A stretch of 64,000 nt of DNA, taken from the NCBI RefSeq assembly GCF_947623445.1, contig NC_135248.1, positions 14,517,820-14,581,819 of the forward strand. Reading direction: 5' to 3'. The notes beneath the pieces were generated by a model. It did not search any database. It saw nothing but the letters and a program-made list of their open reading frames with translations, and had not been told where the DNA came from. Below, piece after piece: positions 1 through 10,205 of this stretch. A program made the translations under genes and the position numbers. How positions within the stretch are numbered: the stretch's first letter is position 1; each line of letters opens with the position of its first letter. The stretch comes from Clavelina lepadiformis (lineage: Eukaryota; Chordata; Ascidiacea; Aplousobranchia; Clavelinidae).

Positions 1-382
1 TATTTTATCCAACGCTTCTTTGTTTAAATCGTATCCTCCTTTCTCCTTGGGTAGTAGTATTTGAAGAGCTACCTCGTCATCAAAGAATCCTTTGAAAGAA
101 ATTCGTAGAACAATTCAATGAAGAGTAAAATATAAAATATAAGTCATTTTATGAACTCATAACGTAATCCATGAAGATATTATTCAACTTTCAATAACAA
201 TAACATTATTACAACAATATTGCATTTACAATACCTGGTTGCCATTCCAGTACTTGTTGAGGGGAACACCCTGCTACTTTTTCTTCAATTCCCTTCTCTT
301 GTTCAGATTCATCAGGTGCCAATTTCTTTTTCACTGTTCTCTCTATTTCAAGTATTGCTTCTTTCATATCACTGTCAGCCAT
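1..382 (-). CDS. First two coding exons of an unidentified gene, running off the left edge
   Basis: On the minus strand an ATG at 382-380 opens a 148-base exon (382 down to 235) that ends in CAG|GTATTG. An intron of about 145 bases follows, with a pyrimidine-rich acceptor ending AAAG. The second exon starts at 89 and stays open to the edge of the window. The phases fit (49 codons plus 1 base, completed as GGA). The protein starts MADSDMKEAILEIERTVKKK and continues through an acidic stretch to exon 2, which reads FFDDEVALQILLPKEKGG. The N-terminus is charged and probably helical. I do not recognise the family. The plus-strand reading frames over the same bases are shadows of this gene. The start is supported by codon composition and by the clean splice sites, not by homology. 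Confidence 0.6.
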
Positions 383-967
383 TGTTGCAGGGAACCAAAA
401 TACTCAAAACTCAGCTGGAAATACTCAACATTTGTTACAAATTCTAGTTTTGGAATATTTCATACAGCTCAATACAATTTAATCTTTTTTTTAATGATAC
501 TCTATATTTTGACTGTTTGGTTGATTTATTAACGCATGTTAAAAGAATGGTTTCTAAGAAAACAGGAAAACCTGAACGTTTTTAGGAAACGTTTTATAAA
601 GTGCTATATTCTTCAAACAAATCCATTCATTTTTTTGCAGAAAACACGAAGCAATTCCTAAACTCTACGATATCCCAACTTAAGTCAAACACATTCCGAC
701 TAAAATGACTTCTAATTGTTGAGCGATGGTTAACTTCTTTTCCATGTAGAACACGCGCTTCATTTCCTAATCATTATTTCGCATTTTCTTTAATTGCTTA
801 TTGCCTGAAAACCTCAAGAGAAATTACGCAGAAGCACAAAAGACGTTGCCGCGTTTTAGAATAAGTGAAAAACCTACCAACATGCAGTGATTCTTTTCAA
901 CACGTCACCATGCTTCGTTTGTTATTGTGGGGAATTTTATCTTTAACGTAGGCGTTTTAAAATGTAG
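383..967. other. Intergenic upstream region
   Basis: This AT-rich stretch lies between the start of the left-edge minus-strand gene and the outer edge of the left duplication arm. It presumably holds the promoter of the minus-strand gene. I see no convincing exon, RNA gene or repeat in it. Confidence 0.4.
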
Positions 968-987
968 TGGCCTCGGTGGCATTTTTA

Positions 988-1075
988 ATACCATTACATC
1001 ATTCTTGGAAAAGAGCTTTCCAGTTAATCTAATACCATTACGTCATTCTTGGAAATGCGTTTTCCAGTTATTGAT
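988..1075. repeat. Two-copy 44-base tandem repeat
   Basis: ATACCATTAC starts one copy at 988 and the next at 1032. Both copies continue through CATTCTTGGAAA and TTTCCAGTTA with scattered changes. The matching place in the right arm (about 57,450-57,515, reversed) has a single copy, so the doubling happened in the left arm after the arms separated. Confidence 0.7.
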
Positions 1076-1733
1076 TGGAGTTTTGTTGTTTTGATAACAC
1101 TACAATTATCGTTGGATATTTGAAAACTTGCTCTGAATAACTTCGTGTGAAAACTCCTTTTAGTACGTTACCAGGTCGTTTCCAAGAAGCTCCAAGAAAC
1201 TGTTTCCAGTTTTAACCGAATGTAATTTGATTGCCATCGCATTGTTTTTCTCGTTCACACGCTTTGAAATGTTCATGCTTTTTTTGTCGAATATTCCGCG
1301 CCACGTTTTATAAGCTCGAACTTCTGCGCGAGAAGTCGTCAGACGGAGAGATACAGAGAGTTGTACGACCATACTCCGGTAGTCATGGTGATTGTAATTC
1401 AATAGACATCTTATTAGCAGTGGTATTACTATGTTTTTGGTTATGCGTAATATTTAGAAAGTGTACAGCACCTACAATTAAAACCTTTTCTGGTAAACTG
1501 TATCTGTTATAATATAAAAAAACCTTCGGCTGACAAGAGGTTAGAGAATTCTAACCGCACGCAACAATAGAGTCAGACTTTTAATGCAGCAGGTTAATTA
1601 AGTCAAAATAGCATAAGTTAAGACCGATGAACTCTGCACCTGCTGCATCAACCTCTGCAAAAATATAATATAGTGCTAAGGAAAACATTCCTCAAAACTA
1701 CACCGTTTCGTTTTTGTCATCGGTAAAGCAGCG

Positions 1734-1786
1734 TTACGTCATCGCGATTGTACGTTACGTCAGCGTTACGTCATTACGTTACGTCA
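1734..1786 (+). promoter_or_regulatory. Cluster of four CRE/ATF-type sites upstream of RTF1-like copy 1
   Basis: The octamer TTACGTCA occurs four times, at 1734-1741, 1755-1762, 1766-1773 and 1779-1786. It lies within a repeated phrase that includes CATCGCGATTGTA. TTACGTCA is the standard binding motif of CREB/ATF-class bZIP factors. The cluster lies about 330 bases upstream of the presumed 5' exon of the RTF1-like gene whose coding exon starts at 3252. Matching positions of copies 2-4 lack the cluster. A regulatory role is inference from motif density and position; an alternative is a mutable short tandem repeat. Confidence 0.5.
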
Positions 1787-2059
1787 TCGCGATTGTATCT
1801 ATGCCGTTCAGCATTTTCGCCACACAGGTTTCATTGCGTAGATCGCACATTATTCTAAATCTGCTTCGATTTACAGTCATGATATCATCCTGTCTTGGCC
1901 TGAGGAGTTTTCAGATCGAAGCTTATTTGTAGCTGCATCGATGCAATTGTTCTTCAAACTTCATCGGCTTCGCGTCTTATCTACAACTTATCTGCTGTTA
2001 AACGCAGGCGGATGATCACCTTTTTGATTTCTTTGCAGCGTTAAACGTTTGAAATGGCT

Positions 2060-2115
2060 TCGCTTCACATTCATTTGCAACTTAGCAACTTACAAGACAA
2101 AAATAGTGATTTAAA
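2060..2115 (+). other. Probable 5' noncoding exon of RTF1-like copy 1
   Basis: This segment aligns with the 5' exons of copies 2 and 3 (shared CTTAGCAACTTAC) and ends in a strong donor, AAA|GTGAGT, at 2115/2116. The expected acceptor is TTTTCCTTTTACAG just before 3168, upstream of the ATG at 3252. The TATAAAT seen in copies 2-4 is missing here. The 5' limit is a guess. Confidence 0.45.
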
Positions 2116-3251
2116 GTGAGTATAATAATGAGATCAGACAAAGGAAGCAAAAGTTGTTATTTCATCTCGCTCAGTAGAGGTTCCAAGGTGAAGCGAGCGA
2201 AGAGGTTGTTTGTATACGCGATGTTAATAATATTAGATATGAGTATTCTTCTTATTATCGTTAATTTGTAGTTGCATTTTTTCAGAACAGGAGCCATTCA
2301 CTGATTCATGCTTATTAACTGTATAAAATGTATTTAGAATTGGAAATTGCACCTCTACTGCTTTAAAAAATTACTGTCTGAGACTTTTAGGTGGATTTAT
2401 TCTCAGTCTATAGCCCCCTAAGTTTTGATCTATGTCCCAGAATCTCATATACCCTTCATTTCTTTGTTGCTATAGACTAGAGCAATACAGATTTAGAGGT
2501 TCACCAGCAAACAACACAATCTTTTCTTAGTTTTGAAATGATGTTATGAAAGCAATCTTAAAGGAAAATTTTTTTTGATGAACTTTAATCCGTTTTCAAC
2601 CAAGTAAATTCAAACATTTCCGGTGGTGTCCCCGGACTAGGAATAGGACACGGTCTGCTACACTAAAGTAGGAAGCGTAGATTGCATTTACGCTACAGTG
2701 TTGTTTGAACTTACTCGGCTCTCTGTAAACTATTTTATCCTTTTATTGCTTGCTTGTACGTGAAATGCATATAATGTATAAAAGCAAGATCAATCAACAT
2801 GGAAAACAGTTTGAAGAAAGTAAGTGATAAAAGTTAAGATTCTGGAAAATGCCACATTATTTCTGTAAATTCGGACAGAATTGAATATTTTATAGCCTAT
2901 GTTTGGCAAGGCTTGATCGGTCGTATTATCTCGTAATATTGGAATGACGAAAAAAAAAGTTAGTTGGTTAAAGCTTGCGCCATACTGTACTGCACGACAA
3001 CCCGTAAAATTAATGCAGCTTTTGCGAGATATAAAGCTTGTCAACTGGCCCAATATGTCTGTCTGTAAACTTACTTTCAGGCAGAAAGAATTCTTTTAAT
3101 TTAAGACAATATATAATAAAAAAATATTTAATTGTTCAAGGACAAACATTTTCTTTTCCTTTTACAGCGAGTAGTAAGTTTTTATTACAAAACTGTTTTC
3201 GCGTTAAAACTGTTTTTACTGTTCAAAGCATTGAATTTATTGGTCGACGAA

Positions 3252-5012
3252 ATGAACAAAAAACCGAAGAATCACGACTTTTCTGGGTCGGATGAAACTG
3301 GAAGCGACGGGTTAGCTCAAGTACGTCACTGTCCTGCAGCAAAGCATCCACAGAGCGGCATCGCTTCATCGAAAACAAGAACACAGACATCGACAACAAA
3401 GTCTCTCGACGAAGAAGCACTCATAAAAGAATTTGATGACGGTTACGATTCGGATCTGATCGGAGATGCGATGGATCGTCGCCGATTGCAGAACATGACG
3501 GAAAAAGAACGTGAGCAGGAATTTTACAACAGATTAGAACGACGAGAAACTTTGCAAAAACGATTCGAAATCGATAAGAAGCTTCGACTTCGAAAGCAAC
3601 AAAGGAAAGAAGAAAAACATCAACAGAAGAAGAAGAAGCCAAACACATCCATCACTACTTTTCCATACATCTTGCCGGATCCTTCTAATAGGAGGGGAGT
3701 TACTAGAAAGAAGAAAAGAAGCGGAGCCCTAGACAATTTGAAAGCGAAAAGACAAAGAATGGGGAACAAAGCAAAAAAGCAGAAATTGCAAGTCAGTGAT
3801 GTCTACTCGGATGATGAGGATGATGAAATGATGATGTCCAGGAGCCGATCTGGCTTCATAGTGTCCTGTTGTTCCGATACTGGCTTTGATGAAGAAGTTG
3901 CTCGCACATCAGACAAAGATGGTCGAGCAAACAATGTCAAAAGACAACCTTTACTTATCAAGGACAAGCTATCAACTATTCGATTGTCAAGATTCAGGTT
4001 GGAAAACTGGATCCATCTTCCTTTTTTCAAAGAAACCGTTTTGGGATGCTACGTCCGCGTTGCGATCGGTGAAGAAGAAGGCAGGCCGGTTTATCTAATA
4101 GCTGAAATAATTGATGTTGTTGAAACTACCACAACGTACCAGCTTGGTAAGACTCGAACAAATCTGAATTTTCGTCTGAAGCACGGTCAGCACAAGCGTT
4201 TCATCAATCTCAAATATATATCCAACTCCTATATTACGGATTCCGAGTTCTTCAAGTGGAAGCAAGCGATGGAAGAAGCGGGGGAGCGTCTTCCGAGCTT
4301 GGATGACATCGCGAAGAAGCAAGTGGCGATCAACAAAGCACAATCATACAAAATCATTGACTCAGATATTGATCGCATTGTAAAAGAAAAGAGTCGATCA
4401 CGAAAGCCTAAGTTTGACTTTCAAACGAAGAAGATCGACCTCCTGATGCAGCAAAAAATGGCCCGGTCTCGAGGTGATACTGATGAGGTGAATCGTCTGA
4501 CTAAACTCTTAGATGAATTGATAGGACGCCCGATTGACCTGCATAATAAGACACAGAAACATAAACTCGCAGTCTGTTACAAGCACAAAGGCATTAAATC
4601 GGACAACTTGCGGCAGATGAAAGCTTGCAAAGAAGAGTGGAGAACTCTGCAAAACAATGAGGCCGACCCGTGTAATAGAAAAAGATGCAAACCATTTGTC
4701 GTATGCAACACAGGAGATAGGAAGCAGATGCATAACCTCCTCCGGAAAATAGATAAACGTTACGGCATCAGCTCGACAGAAAGTAATTTTGAACCCGAAA
4801 TAAGCAAGATACCCATTGCCGCCATTCAAGCAAAGAACGTGTTGGAATTCTTTTACTACGTGCACGATTTTGAATTAAACATTGACCTGAAGATGCTTTC
4901 AGCTGACGTAAAAATTGAGGCACTCAAAGTTAATCCCACAAGTATTGTTTCGAACACTCCCCGTCGTTCGTTTAACATGGCTGAATATAAAAAGCGCTGG
5001 AATTTGATATAA
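3252..5012 (+). CDS. RTF1-like protein (Paf1-complex subunit paralogue), intronless CDS, longest copy
   Basis: The 586-aa product is a recognisable RTF1 homologue. RTF1 works with the Paf1 complex on RNA polymerase II to promote elongation and H2B ubiquitination. Domains in order: a basic/Ser-rich N-terminus; a histone-modification domain from about residue 60 (EFDDGYDSDLIGDA, then MTEKEREQEFYNRLERRE); a charged Lys-rich linker; the Plus3 domain from about residue 240 to 370 (IRLSRFRLENW, LKHGQHKR, SEFFKWKQAMEEAG), the part that binds phosphorylated SPT5 repeats; a coiled-coil region; and the RTF1-type C-terminus ending in YKKRWNLI and a TAA. Human RTF1 is about 710 aa and multi-exonic, so an uninterrupted coding exon suggests a retrocopy that kept or gained a 5' exon. 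I chose the ATG at 3252 because the other copies align from this point; an upstream in-frame ATG at 3132 falls in the probable intron. AATAAAA follows near 5125. Confidence 0.85.
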   Translation: MNKKPKNHDFSGSDETGSDGLAQVRHCPAAKHPQSGIASSKTRTQTSTTKSLDEEALIKEFDDGYDSDLIGDAMDRRRLQNMTEKEREQEFYNRLERRETLQKRFEIDKKLRLRKQQRKEEKHQQKKKKPNTSITTFPYILPDPSNRRGVTRKKKRSGALDNLKAKRQRMGNKAKKQKLQVSDVYSDDEDDEMMMSRSRSGFIVSCCSDTGFDEEVARTSDKDGRANNVKRQPLLIKDKLSTIRLSRFRLENWIHLPFFKETVLGCYVRVAIGEEEGRPVYLIAEIIDVVETTTTYQLGKTRTNLNFRLKHGQHKRFINLKYISNSYITDSEFFKWKQAMEEAGERLPSLDDIAKKQVAINKAQSYKIIDSDIDRIVKEKSRSRKPKFDFQTKKIDLLMQQKMARSRGDTDEVNRLTKLLDELIGRPIDLHNKTQKHKLAVCYKHKGIKSDNLRQMKACKEEWRTLQNNEADPCNRKRCKPFVVCNTGDRKQMHNLLRKIDKRYGISSTESNFEPEISKIPIAAIQAKNVLEFFYYVHDFELNIDLKMLSADVKIEALKVNPTSIVSNTPRRSFNMAEYKKRWNLI

Positions 5013-5164
5013 ACATTTAAGTTTCCGGTTGCATCGCTGTCTATTTGTAAGATAAATTGACTGATTTTAAAAGAACGATTTTACAATTTTACAAAAATTT
5101 GTTTTACAAGAATCGTTGATTGAAATAAAAGTTTTATCAAACAAAATAAGAATAAATTGAAATG

Positions 5165-5360
5165 CTATTGTTAGTTAACATTTAAGAGTGTTATAGCGCA
5201 GTTTATAAGTTAGTTGTGATATGAGTTGATATAGCAAGGCTTCTCAACTGCGGTGTTGCTGGATTCGCAACTTTAAGGCGAACTCACATACAAAACTAAT
5301 AGTAACTTGGTCGTCACTGTGAAGTTTTCTACAATAAATAGAGTAGAGAAAGTGACACCC
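5165..5360 (+). repeat. Strongly conserved 3' flanking segment, copy 1
   Basis: A block containing GTTAACATTTAAGAGTGTTA, GGTGTTGCTGGATTCGC and GTCGTCACTGTGAAGTTTTC occurs here, at 10,010-10,205 and, reversed, at about 51,110-51,310. It is noncoding yet as similar between copies as the coding parts. It could be a shared 3' regulatory sequence, an unrecognised ncRNA, or just recent duplication. Confidence 0.6.
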
Positions 5361-5953
5361 TGACAACGATATAGAATAGTTGACAGCTCCTTTAAAGCAA
5401 ATTAATTACTCTTTTAAACTTATAAGCTTTTGTAACTTTGTTCTTGGTGTTTACGTGTAATCGACGTTGACTTCTGCAGCACTTTCGGATTCAGCATTTG
5501 CTGTTCAACGAGCAGTTTTCGTACAATAGGAATTGTAGAGAAAGCTTTAACTTCCTTTCAAGAGGATAAAATAAAGCGTGAAAAATTGAAATTTAGATAC
5601 TATGTACTGTAGGTCTGCTACCAATTAAAACTTGCCAATTTAGATTATTTTGATAAATAAATTTATTTCAATAAAGTTTACGTTGTAGGTTCCTTTATAC
5701 CAAGACATAATTTCATACAAACACGAAACGCAAATTCGAAGTAAGCAGACAAAAACGCAGCAGAGAAAACAAATTTCACATGAAAGAGTTTACAAATTAA
5801 GACAGCCAGCAAAATGTAACCTGATATATGGATAATATGATGTCGCCTAATTTCAGATAAAATCTAGAATGACCTTTACTGTGTTTGAGTTAGTCACAAA
5901 AAGTGTCCGATAAAGCATTTATGTCAATTAAAAAATAATAATATAAAATTTTG

Positions 5954-5983
5954 TATAATAATAATAATAATAATAATAATAAA
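5954..5983. repeat. (TAA)n microsatellite
   Basis: About nine uninterrupted TAA units. No gene context. Confidence 0.9.
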
Positions 5984-6681
5984 CATATTGTTGATAAGGG
6001 TATCGGCAATAGTTTTTGTTTGATAGGCTACATTTCAAGTCAGCCTACATCGGCCTACTTTACATTTCAAGATTTTTCATTGCTAAAAGAAGTTATCGAA
6101 CAAGCTGACGTGAACATGGTCACGGCTTTAACATGTATCTCCAAATCAACTTGATATTGCAAGTAAAACTATCTTAACCCTTTGGACAATCTGAGAATGC
6201 AAATAAATCTAAAAGAATGGCACAGCACGTCAGTGTGCGAGCGAGCAGGACAACATTTTAAACAGGTGATGGTTTACGTCACAAGCATATGAGTAATATT
6301 CTGTGCAGATGAAGTAATATAAAGTGAAGTGTATAAATGACATTCAAAACAGATCTTATCTACACGATTAAAAGAGTACATTTCATATTGCAATGGACAA
6401 CCAACAACCACCTTTGTCCCATTATTTAGGTTATTTCCGTGTTGCTGGTCTTGCCAATTACTACAACATCACAAATTACAAAACGTATAAACAATCTAGA
6501 CTCCGATGGAATTAAAGAAACGTAGAAGAGTTCTTTCCGTAAAGCGCTGTATTTCGTCATAATATACACTGTGTTTTAGGAACCGGTATTGTAACGAACT
6601 CGTCTTTGCCCTAAAATCAATGGAAAAACATGAAAGACGTCGAAAGAAATAGGCACATCACAGAATTTTACCGATGTACCG

Positions 6682-6716
6682 GCCGAGACGGTACCAGTTT
6701 GTGAGCCCGTCTCGGC
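6682..6716. other. GC-rich 10-bp hairpin
   Basis: GCCGAGACGG (6682-6691) is exactly complementary to CCGTCTCGGC (6707-6716) around a 15-base loop, in otherwise AT-rich DNA. Function unknown. It has no visible counterpart in the right arm. Confidence 0.6.
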
Positions 6717-6975
6717 TATAAGTCATTTTTCTTTGATAACGAAAAATTTATTCCACGGCGTTAGGTTTTGTTCTCAAATAAAAACCGCTTTTTCTTTTCT
6801 AAGGAAAACAGGAGCGGCAACCAACAGAGGAGACAAATTTCAGCCGCTTGCTCTAAGTTATAATTTTCAGTTTGAAGTCAAAGCGGTCGCGCATTGTTTT
6901 TTCTAGAATCTCGTCGCACTTGCAGCCAAACGCGACACAGCCAACGCATTAAAGTAAATGTTCTTCTATATTAAA

Positions 6976-7480
6976 TAAATTACAGAATATTTGCGCGATA
7001 GCACGACCCAACAATTAAAATTTAAATCGTCGTTTTATGCTCGCCACGATAGACAATAATAATAATGGCGACGTCATAATGCGCCATATCCATATCCTAC
7101 TCCATCCATATCCTTTTCAGCCATATCCTACTTCACTGCTATTTACTTGCTACAGTCTTAACGCCGAGAACTTTTTTAAATAATCATGACGCTGATGCAA
7201 TGCAACGTCAATCTCATCGACATCGGCCCAACCCTGCCTGGTTACCGTCGATGTCGACCGCTGCGCTCACTTATACGCGCTAATATTCGCGAATGCTCTT
7301 TCGATCTGCAATTACCCGAGCGGCACCTGGAAGTGAAAACTTACAACGCGCTTAATTTTAATTCTCTTCTCTTTCCTTTCGACTCTCGAAACTAGGAATT
7401 ACAACATTTATACGCGTTCTATCGCGCTAACGGTCGGCTGCTTGGAATAATTTTCGCGTTTAATTCAAACAAGACGCGCG
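6976..7480. other. About 505 bases present only in the left arm
   Basis: The left arm reads TTCTATATTAAAT, then 505 bases, then ATGGCGACGTTTGC. The right arm (reverse complement near 53,800) joins TTCTATATTAAAT directly to GGCGACGTTTAC. This is either an insertion in the left arm or a deletion in the right. No terminal inverted repeats or target duplication are evident, so a deletion at the short AT overlap is plausible. Confidence 0.6.
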
Positions 7481-8172
7481 ATGGCGACGTTTGCTTGTAA
7501 GTTGCATCATTTACATAAAGGCAGAATTGTCCAAGAAAACAGCGTTGCGACGTTGTTGTTTGCTTCTCGAATATTAATTCATCTACTGAAGAATACAGGT
7601 GTCAACTGGAAGGATGCTAAACGGATCTTATTTATACCGTTAAAAGACCACATTTCAGATTATACAAAAGACGCGTCAACAACAAATGTTAAGAGAAAAT
7701 TGAAAAATATTAACATTCATGTAAAATTCACTACGCAAAGGATATCCAAGAATATTCCTTGTTAAGTAATTAGATTTGTCTTTAAACAAGCAAACATTCA
7801 AAAATGACATTTGGCGTTTTAACTTGATGCTCTTTGTCATATTTTTCACCGTCGATCTACCCTTTGTACTGATTAATAGTAATTTGTCTTTATCGTCGCT
7901 GAAGAAGCGTCATATTTTCCAAAGGCTTAATCTGGTTGTTTTGAGAATTTTGTTGACGACGGTTTCATTGCGTGGTTGGGAGACCATTCTAAACTTGATT
8001 AGATGTACGGTGATAATATCATCTTATCTGACATGAGTTGTTTTCAGATCGAAGTTTATTTGTACTTACGCGGATGTAATCCTTCCTAGCACTTCACCGG
8101 CATCCCGTCCTATCTTCTGTTAAACGCAGGTGGATAACATTTGTTCATGTTGCAACAGTAAACGTCTGACAC

Positions 8173-8179
8173 TATAAAT
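8173..8179 (+). promoter_or_regulatory. TATA box of RTF1-like copy 2
   Basis: TATAAAT sits about 80 bases upstream of the presumed exon-1 donor. The same heptamer in the same context (CACTATAAAT preceded by GTCTGA) occurs at 53,100-53,106 and 54,732-54,738 on the minus strand, and downstream CGCTCACTCAGAGTGCTTCA is also shared. Conservation in three copies supports a core promoter. Confidence 0.6.
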
Positions 8180-8199
8180 TCTTCTGTCGCTCACTCAGA

Positions 8200-8260
8200 G
8201 TGCTTCACATATTTTTGCAAGGCAGCTTAGCAACTTACCAGACATGGAAAGTTATTTAAG
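8200..8260 (+). other. Probable 5' noncoding exon of RTF1-like copy 2
   Basis: The exon ends TTATTTAAG|GTGAGCA at 8260/8261. An acceptor upstream of the coding ATG (8562) is expected but not firmly placed. An ATG in this exon (GACATGGAAAG) is not conserved: copy 3 has GACAAGGAAAG. It is therefore treated as noncoding. Confidence 0.5.
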
Positions 8261-8561
8261 GTGAGCATAATAAGGTAATTGTAATAGATTTGCCAAAGGA
8301 AACAATATTGAGTTGAAAGTTGTTGTTGTGTTTGAAGTAACGAGTCTCGTGTCATGACGGCATGAAGTAGCTTTTAACCTATTGCAGTTATTTATTAATT
8401 TAAAGCATTTTAAGCTTCTCAAGCTTTTCGTTTAGTTTCATTTCGATCATTTTTAAACTAAATTTTTTTATTCAAAACGTTTTTATTCTACAAGTATAGC
8501 TTCAAGTTTTATTAGTTGTAGCATTTTATTAAATAAATCAAATCCTCTTTCTGCAACAAAA

Positions 8562-9743
8562 ATGATGAATAGAATGAATAGAAAAAGGAAGAATCCAGAT
8601 TTCTCTGGTTCAGATAAAACCAAAAGTGAAGGTTTTGCTCAAGTAGGTCATTTACCTGCAGCAAAACGTCCAAAGATCGGCATCACTTCAACGAAACCCA
8701 AAATGCTGACATCGAAATCAAAATCTGTTGACGAAAAAGCACTTAAAGCAAAGCAAAGCACAAATATATCCCGCCCTAGTTCTCCATCTATTTTGCCGAA
8801 CCCTTCCGACAGATGTAGAATCATTAAAAAGAAAAACGGGAACAATAACAGAATCGTGGACAATCTGAAAGTTGAAAGACAACCATTAAACAACAAAGTG
8901 GTAAAGCAGAAATTGCAAGTTAGTGATGTCTACTCTCATAATGATGAGGATGAAATGCCGGTGACCAGGAGCCGATCTGCCTTGATGGTGTCCCGTAGTT
9001 CAGATTCTGGCTTTGATGAAGAAGTTGCTCACACATCAGACAAAGATGGTCGGGCAAACAATGTTAAAAGACAACCTTTACTTAGCATGGACGAGCTATC
9101 AACTATTCGATTGTCAAGATTCAAGTTGGAAAACTGGATCCATTTTCCTATTTTCAAAGAAACCGTTTTGGGATGCTACGTCCGCGTTTGGGTTGGTGAA
9201 GATGAAAGTAGGCCGCCTTATGTAATGGCCGAAATAGTGGACGTTGTTCAAACAGTCAAGTCTTACCAGTTTGGTAAGGTTCGGACAAATGTGGGTTTAA
9301 TGCTGAAGCACGGTCAGCACAAGCGCATCTTCACGCTTCAATGTATGTCCAATTCTGACTTTACGGATTCCGAGTTCTTGAAGTGGAAGCAAGCAATGGA
9401 AGAAGCGGGGGAGCGTCTTCCGAGCTTCGATGACATCACAAAGAAGCAAGCAGCCGTCAACAAAGTGCAATCGTGTATAAGCAAGCTTATGTTCGAAAAG
9501 ATTCAAATAAACTTTGCATTGAGGAAGACCGACCTCTTGAAGCAGAGAAGATTGGCCCAGTGGCGGCGAGACGCTGCTGAAGTGGATCGACTGACCAAAC
9601 TATTAGATGATCTGAAAGAACGACCCACTCATAGTGCGCAATCAAAAACAGAAACATTCAGTCGAGGTCAGTTACACCTGCAAGGAAGAATGAAGAGCGT
9701 TTCGCAAAACCGTGAACAAATCATTGAAACCAAAGTACAGTAA
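8562..9743 (+). CDS. RTF1-like Plus3-domain protein lacking the histone-modification domain (copy 2)
   Basis: The 393-aa product is a shortened sister of the 3252-5012 protein. N-terminus: MMNRMNRKRKNPDFSGSDKT. The block between DEKALK and STNISRPSSP is gone. In copy 1 it holds the histone-modification domain (EFDDGYDSDL to about the Lys-rich run), roughly 80 residues. The Plus3 domain is complete (IRLSRFKLENW, ETVLGCYVRVWVGEDE, LKHGQHKR, SEFLKWKQAMEEAGERL). The tail after RPTHSAQSK reads in a different frame from copies 1 and 3, so the last 40 or so residues are a frameshift product. If translated, it could bind SPT5 through Plus3 without the part that stimulates H2B ubiquitination; that is inference from known RTF1 domain roles. 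The coding exon is uninterrupted and has its own TATA box and 5' exon. Confidence 0.75.
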   Translation: MMNRMNRKRKNPDFSGSDKTKSEGFAQVGHLPAAKRPKIGITSTKPKMLTSKSKSVDEKALKAKQSTNISRPSSPSILPNPSDRCRIIKKKNGNNNRIVDNLKVERQPLNNKVVKQKLQVSDVYSHNDEDEMPVTRSRSALMVSRSSDSGFDEEVAHTSDKDGRANNVKRQPLLSMDELSTIRLSRFKLENWIHFPIFKETVLGCYVRVWVGEDESRPPYVMAEIVDVVQTVKSYQFGKVRTNVGLMLKHGQHKRIFTLQCMSNSDFTDSEFLKWKQAMEEAGERLPSFDDITKKQAAVNKVQSCISKLMFEKIQINFALRKTDLLKQRRLAQWRRDAAEVDRLTKLLDDLKERPTHSAQSKTETFSRGQLHLQGRMKSVSQNREQIIETKVQ

Positions 9744-9787
9744 ATACACGGAGTGTTGACTCGGACCCACTCCGTCGATCACTTAGT

Positions 9788-9823
9788 CTGGCTAAATATA
9801 AAAAGCGCAGGGGTTTGATATAA
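9788..9823 (+). pseudogene. Relic of the RTF1 C-terminus behind copy 2
   Basis: Read in its own frame this gives LAKYKKRRGLI and a stop, the typical RTF1 C-terminal end (copy 1: AEYKKRWNLI). It lies 45 bases beyond the stop of copy 2. Most of the C-terminal third was therefore deleted and the end left stranded in the 3' UTR. Confidence 0.7.
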
Positions 9824-10009
9824 ACATTAAGTTCCCTTTGAAGTTGTTCTCTATTGTAAGTCAAATTGACAGCCATTGTGTTTATATGTAAGATTTATTT
9901 TTATGTTGAATGAGCTGACATTTGTGTGCGATGTTTTTACAAGAATCGTTGATTGAAATAAAATTACAATTTTTATCAAACAAGTGAATAAAAGATCGGA
10001 ATGTTACTG

Positions 10010-10205
10010 TTAGTTAACATTTAAGAGTGTTATAGCCCAGATTATAAGTTAGTTGTGATATAAATTAATTGAACGGTTTCGCAACTGCGGTGTTGCTGGA
10101 TTCGCGACTTTAAGGCCAACTCACATACTAAACTAATAGTAACTTGGTCGTCACTGTGAAGTTTTCTACAATAAATGGAGTAGAGAAAATTTTACGTTGA
10201 CAACG
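10010..10205 (+). repeat. Strongly conserved 3' flanking segment, copy 2
   Basis: Second copy of the block described at 5,165-5,360, about 90% identical by eye. AATAAAA near 9,956 precedes it and is the likely poly(A) signal of copy 2. Confidence 0.6.

Larger units (their letters stand above)
5013..7770. other. Noncoding stretch between RTF1-like copies 1 and 2
   Basis: The first 950 bases are the 3' flank of copy 1, which is repeated after copies 2 and 3. The remainder holds a (TAA)n microsatellite, a GC-rich hairpin (6682-6716) and a segment of about 500 bases (6,976-7,480) that has no counterpart in the right arm. Two short open frames (7,186-7,395 and 7,481-7,765) are not supported as genes: the first lies in the arm-specific insert, and the second is frameshifted in the right-arm copy. 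Confidence 0.5.

Noticed and set aside
220-532. Plus-strand open frames at the left edge
   Set aside because: They overlap the minus-strand exon 382-235, which has a good start, donor and phase; the plus-strand frames are its shadows.
3132-3251. Upstream in-frame ATG extension of RTF1-like copy 1
   Set aside because: The extra 40 codons run through a probable splice acceptor (TTTTCCTTTTACAG), and the sister genes do not share this start.
7186-7765. Two open frames (69 and 94 codons) between RTF1-like copies 1 and 2
   Set aside because: The first sits in DNA absent from the right arm. The second aligns to right-arm DNA with frame-breaking differences and shows no codon-level conservation.
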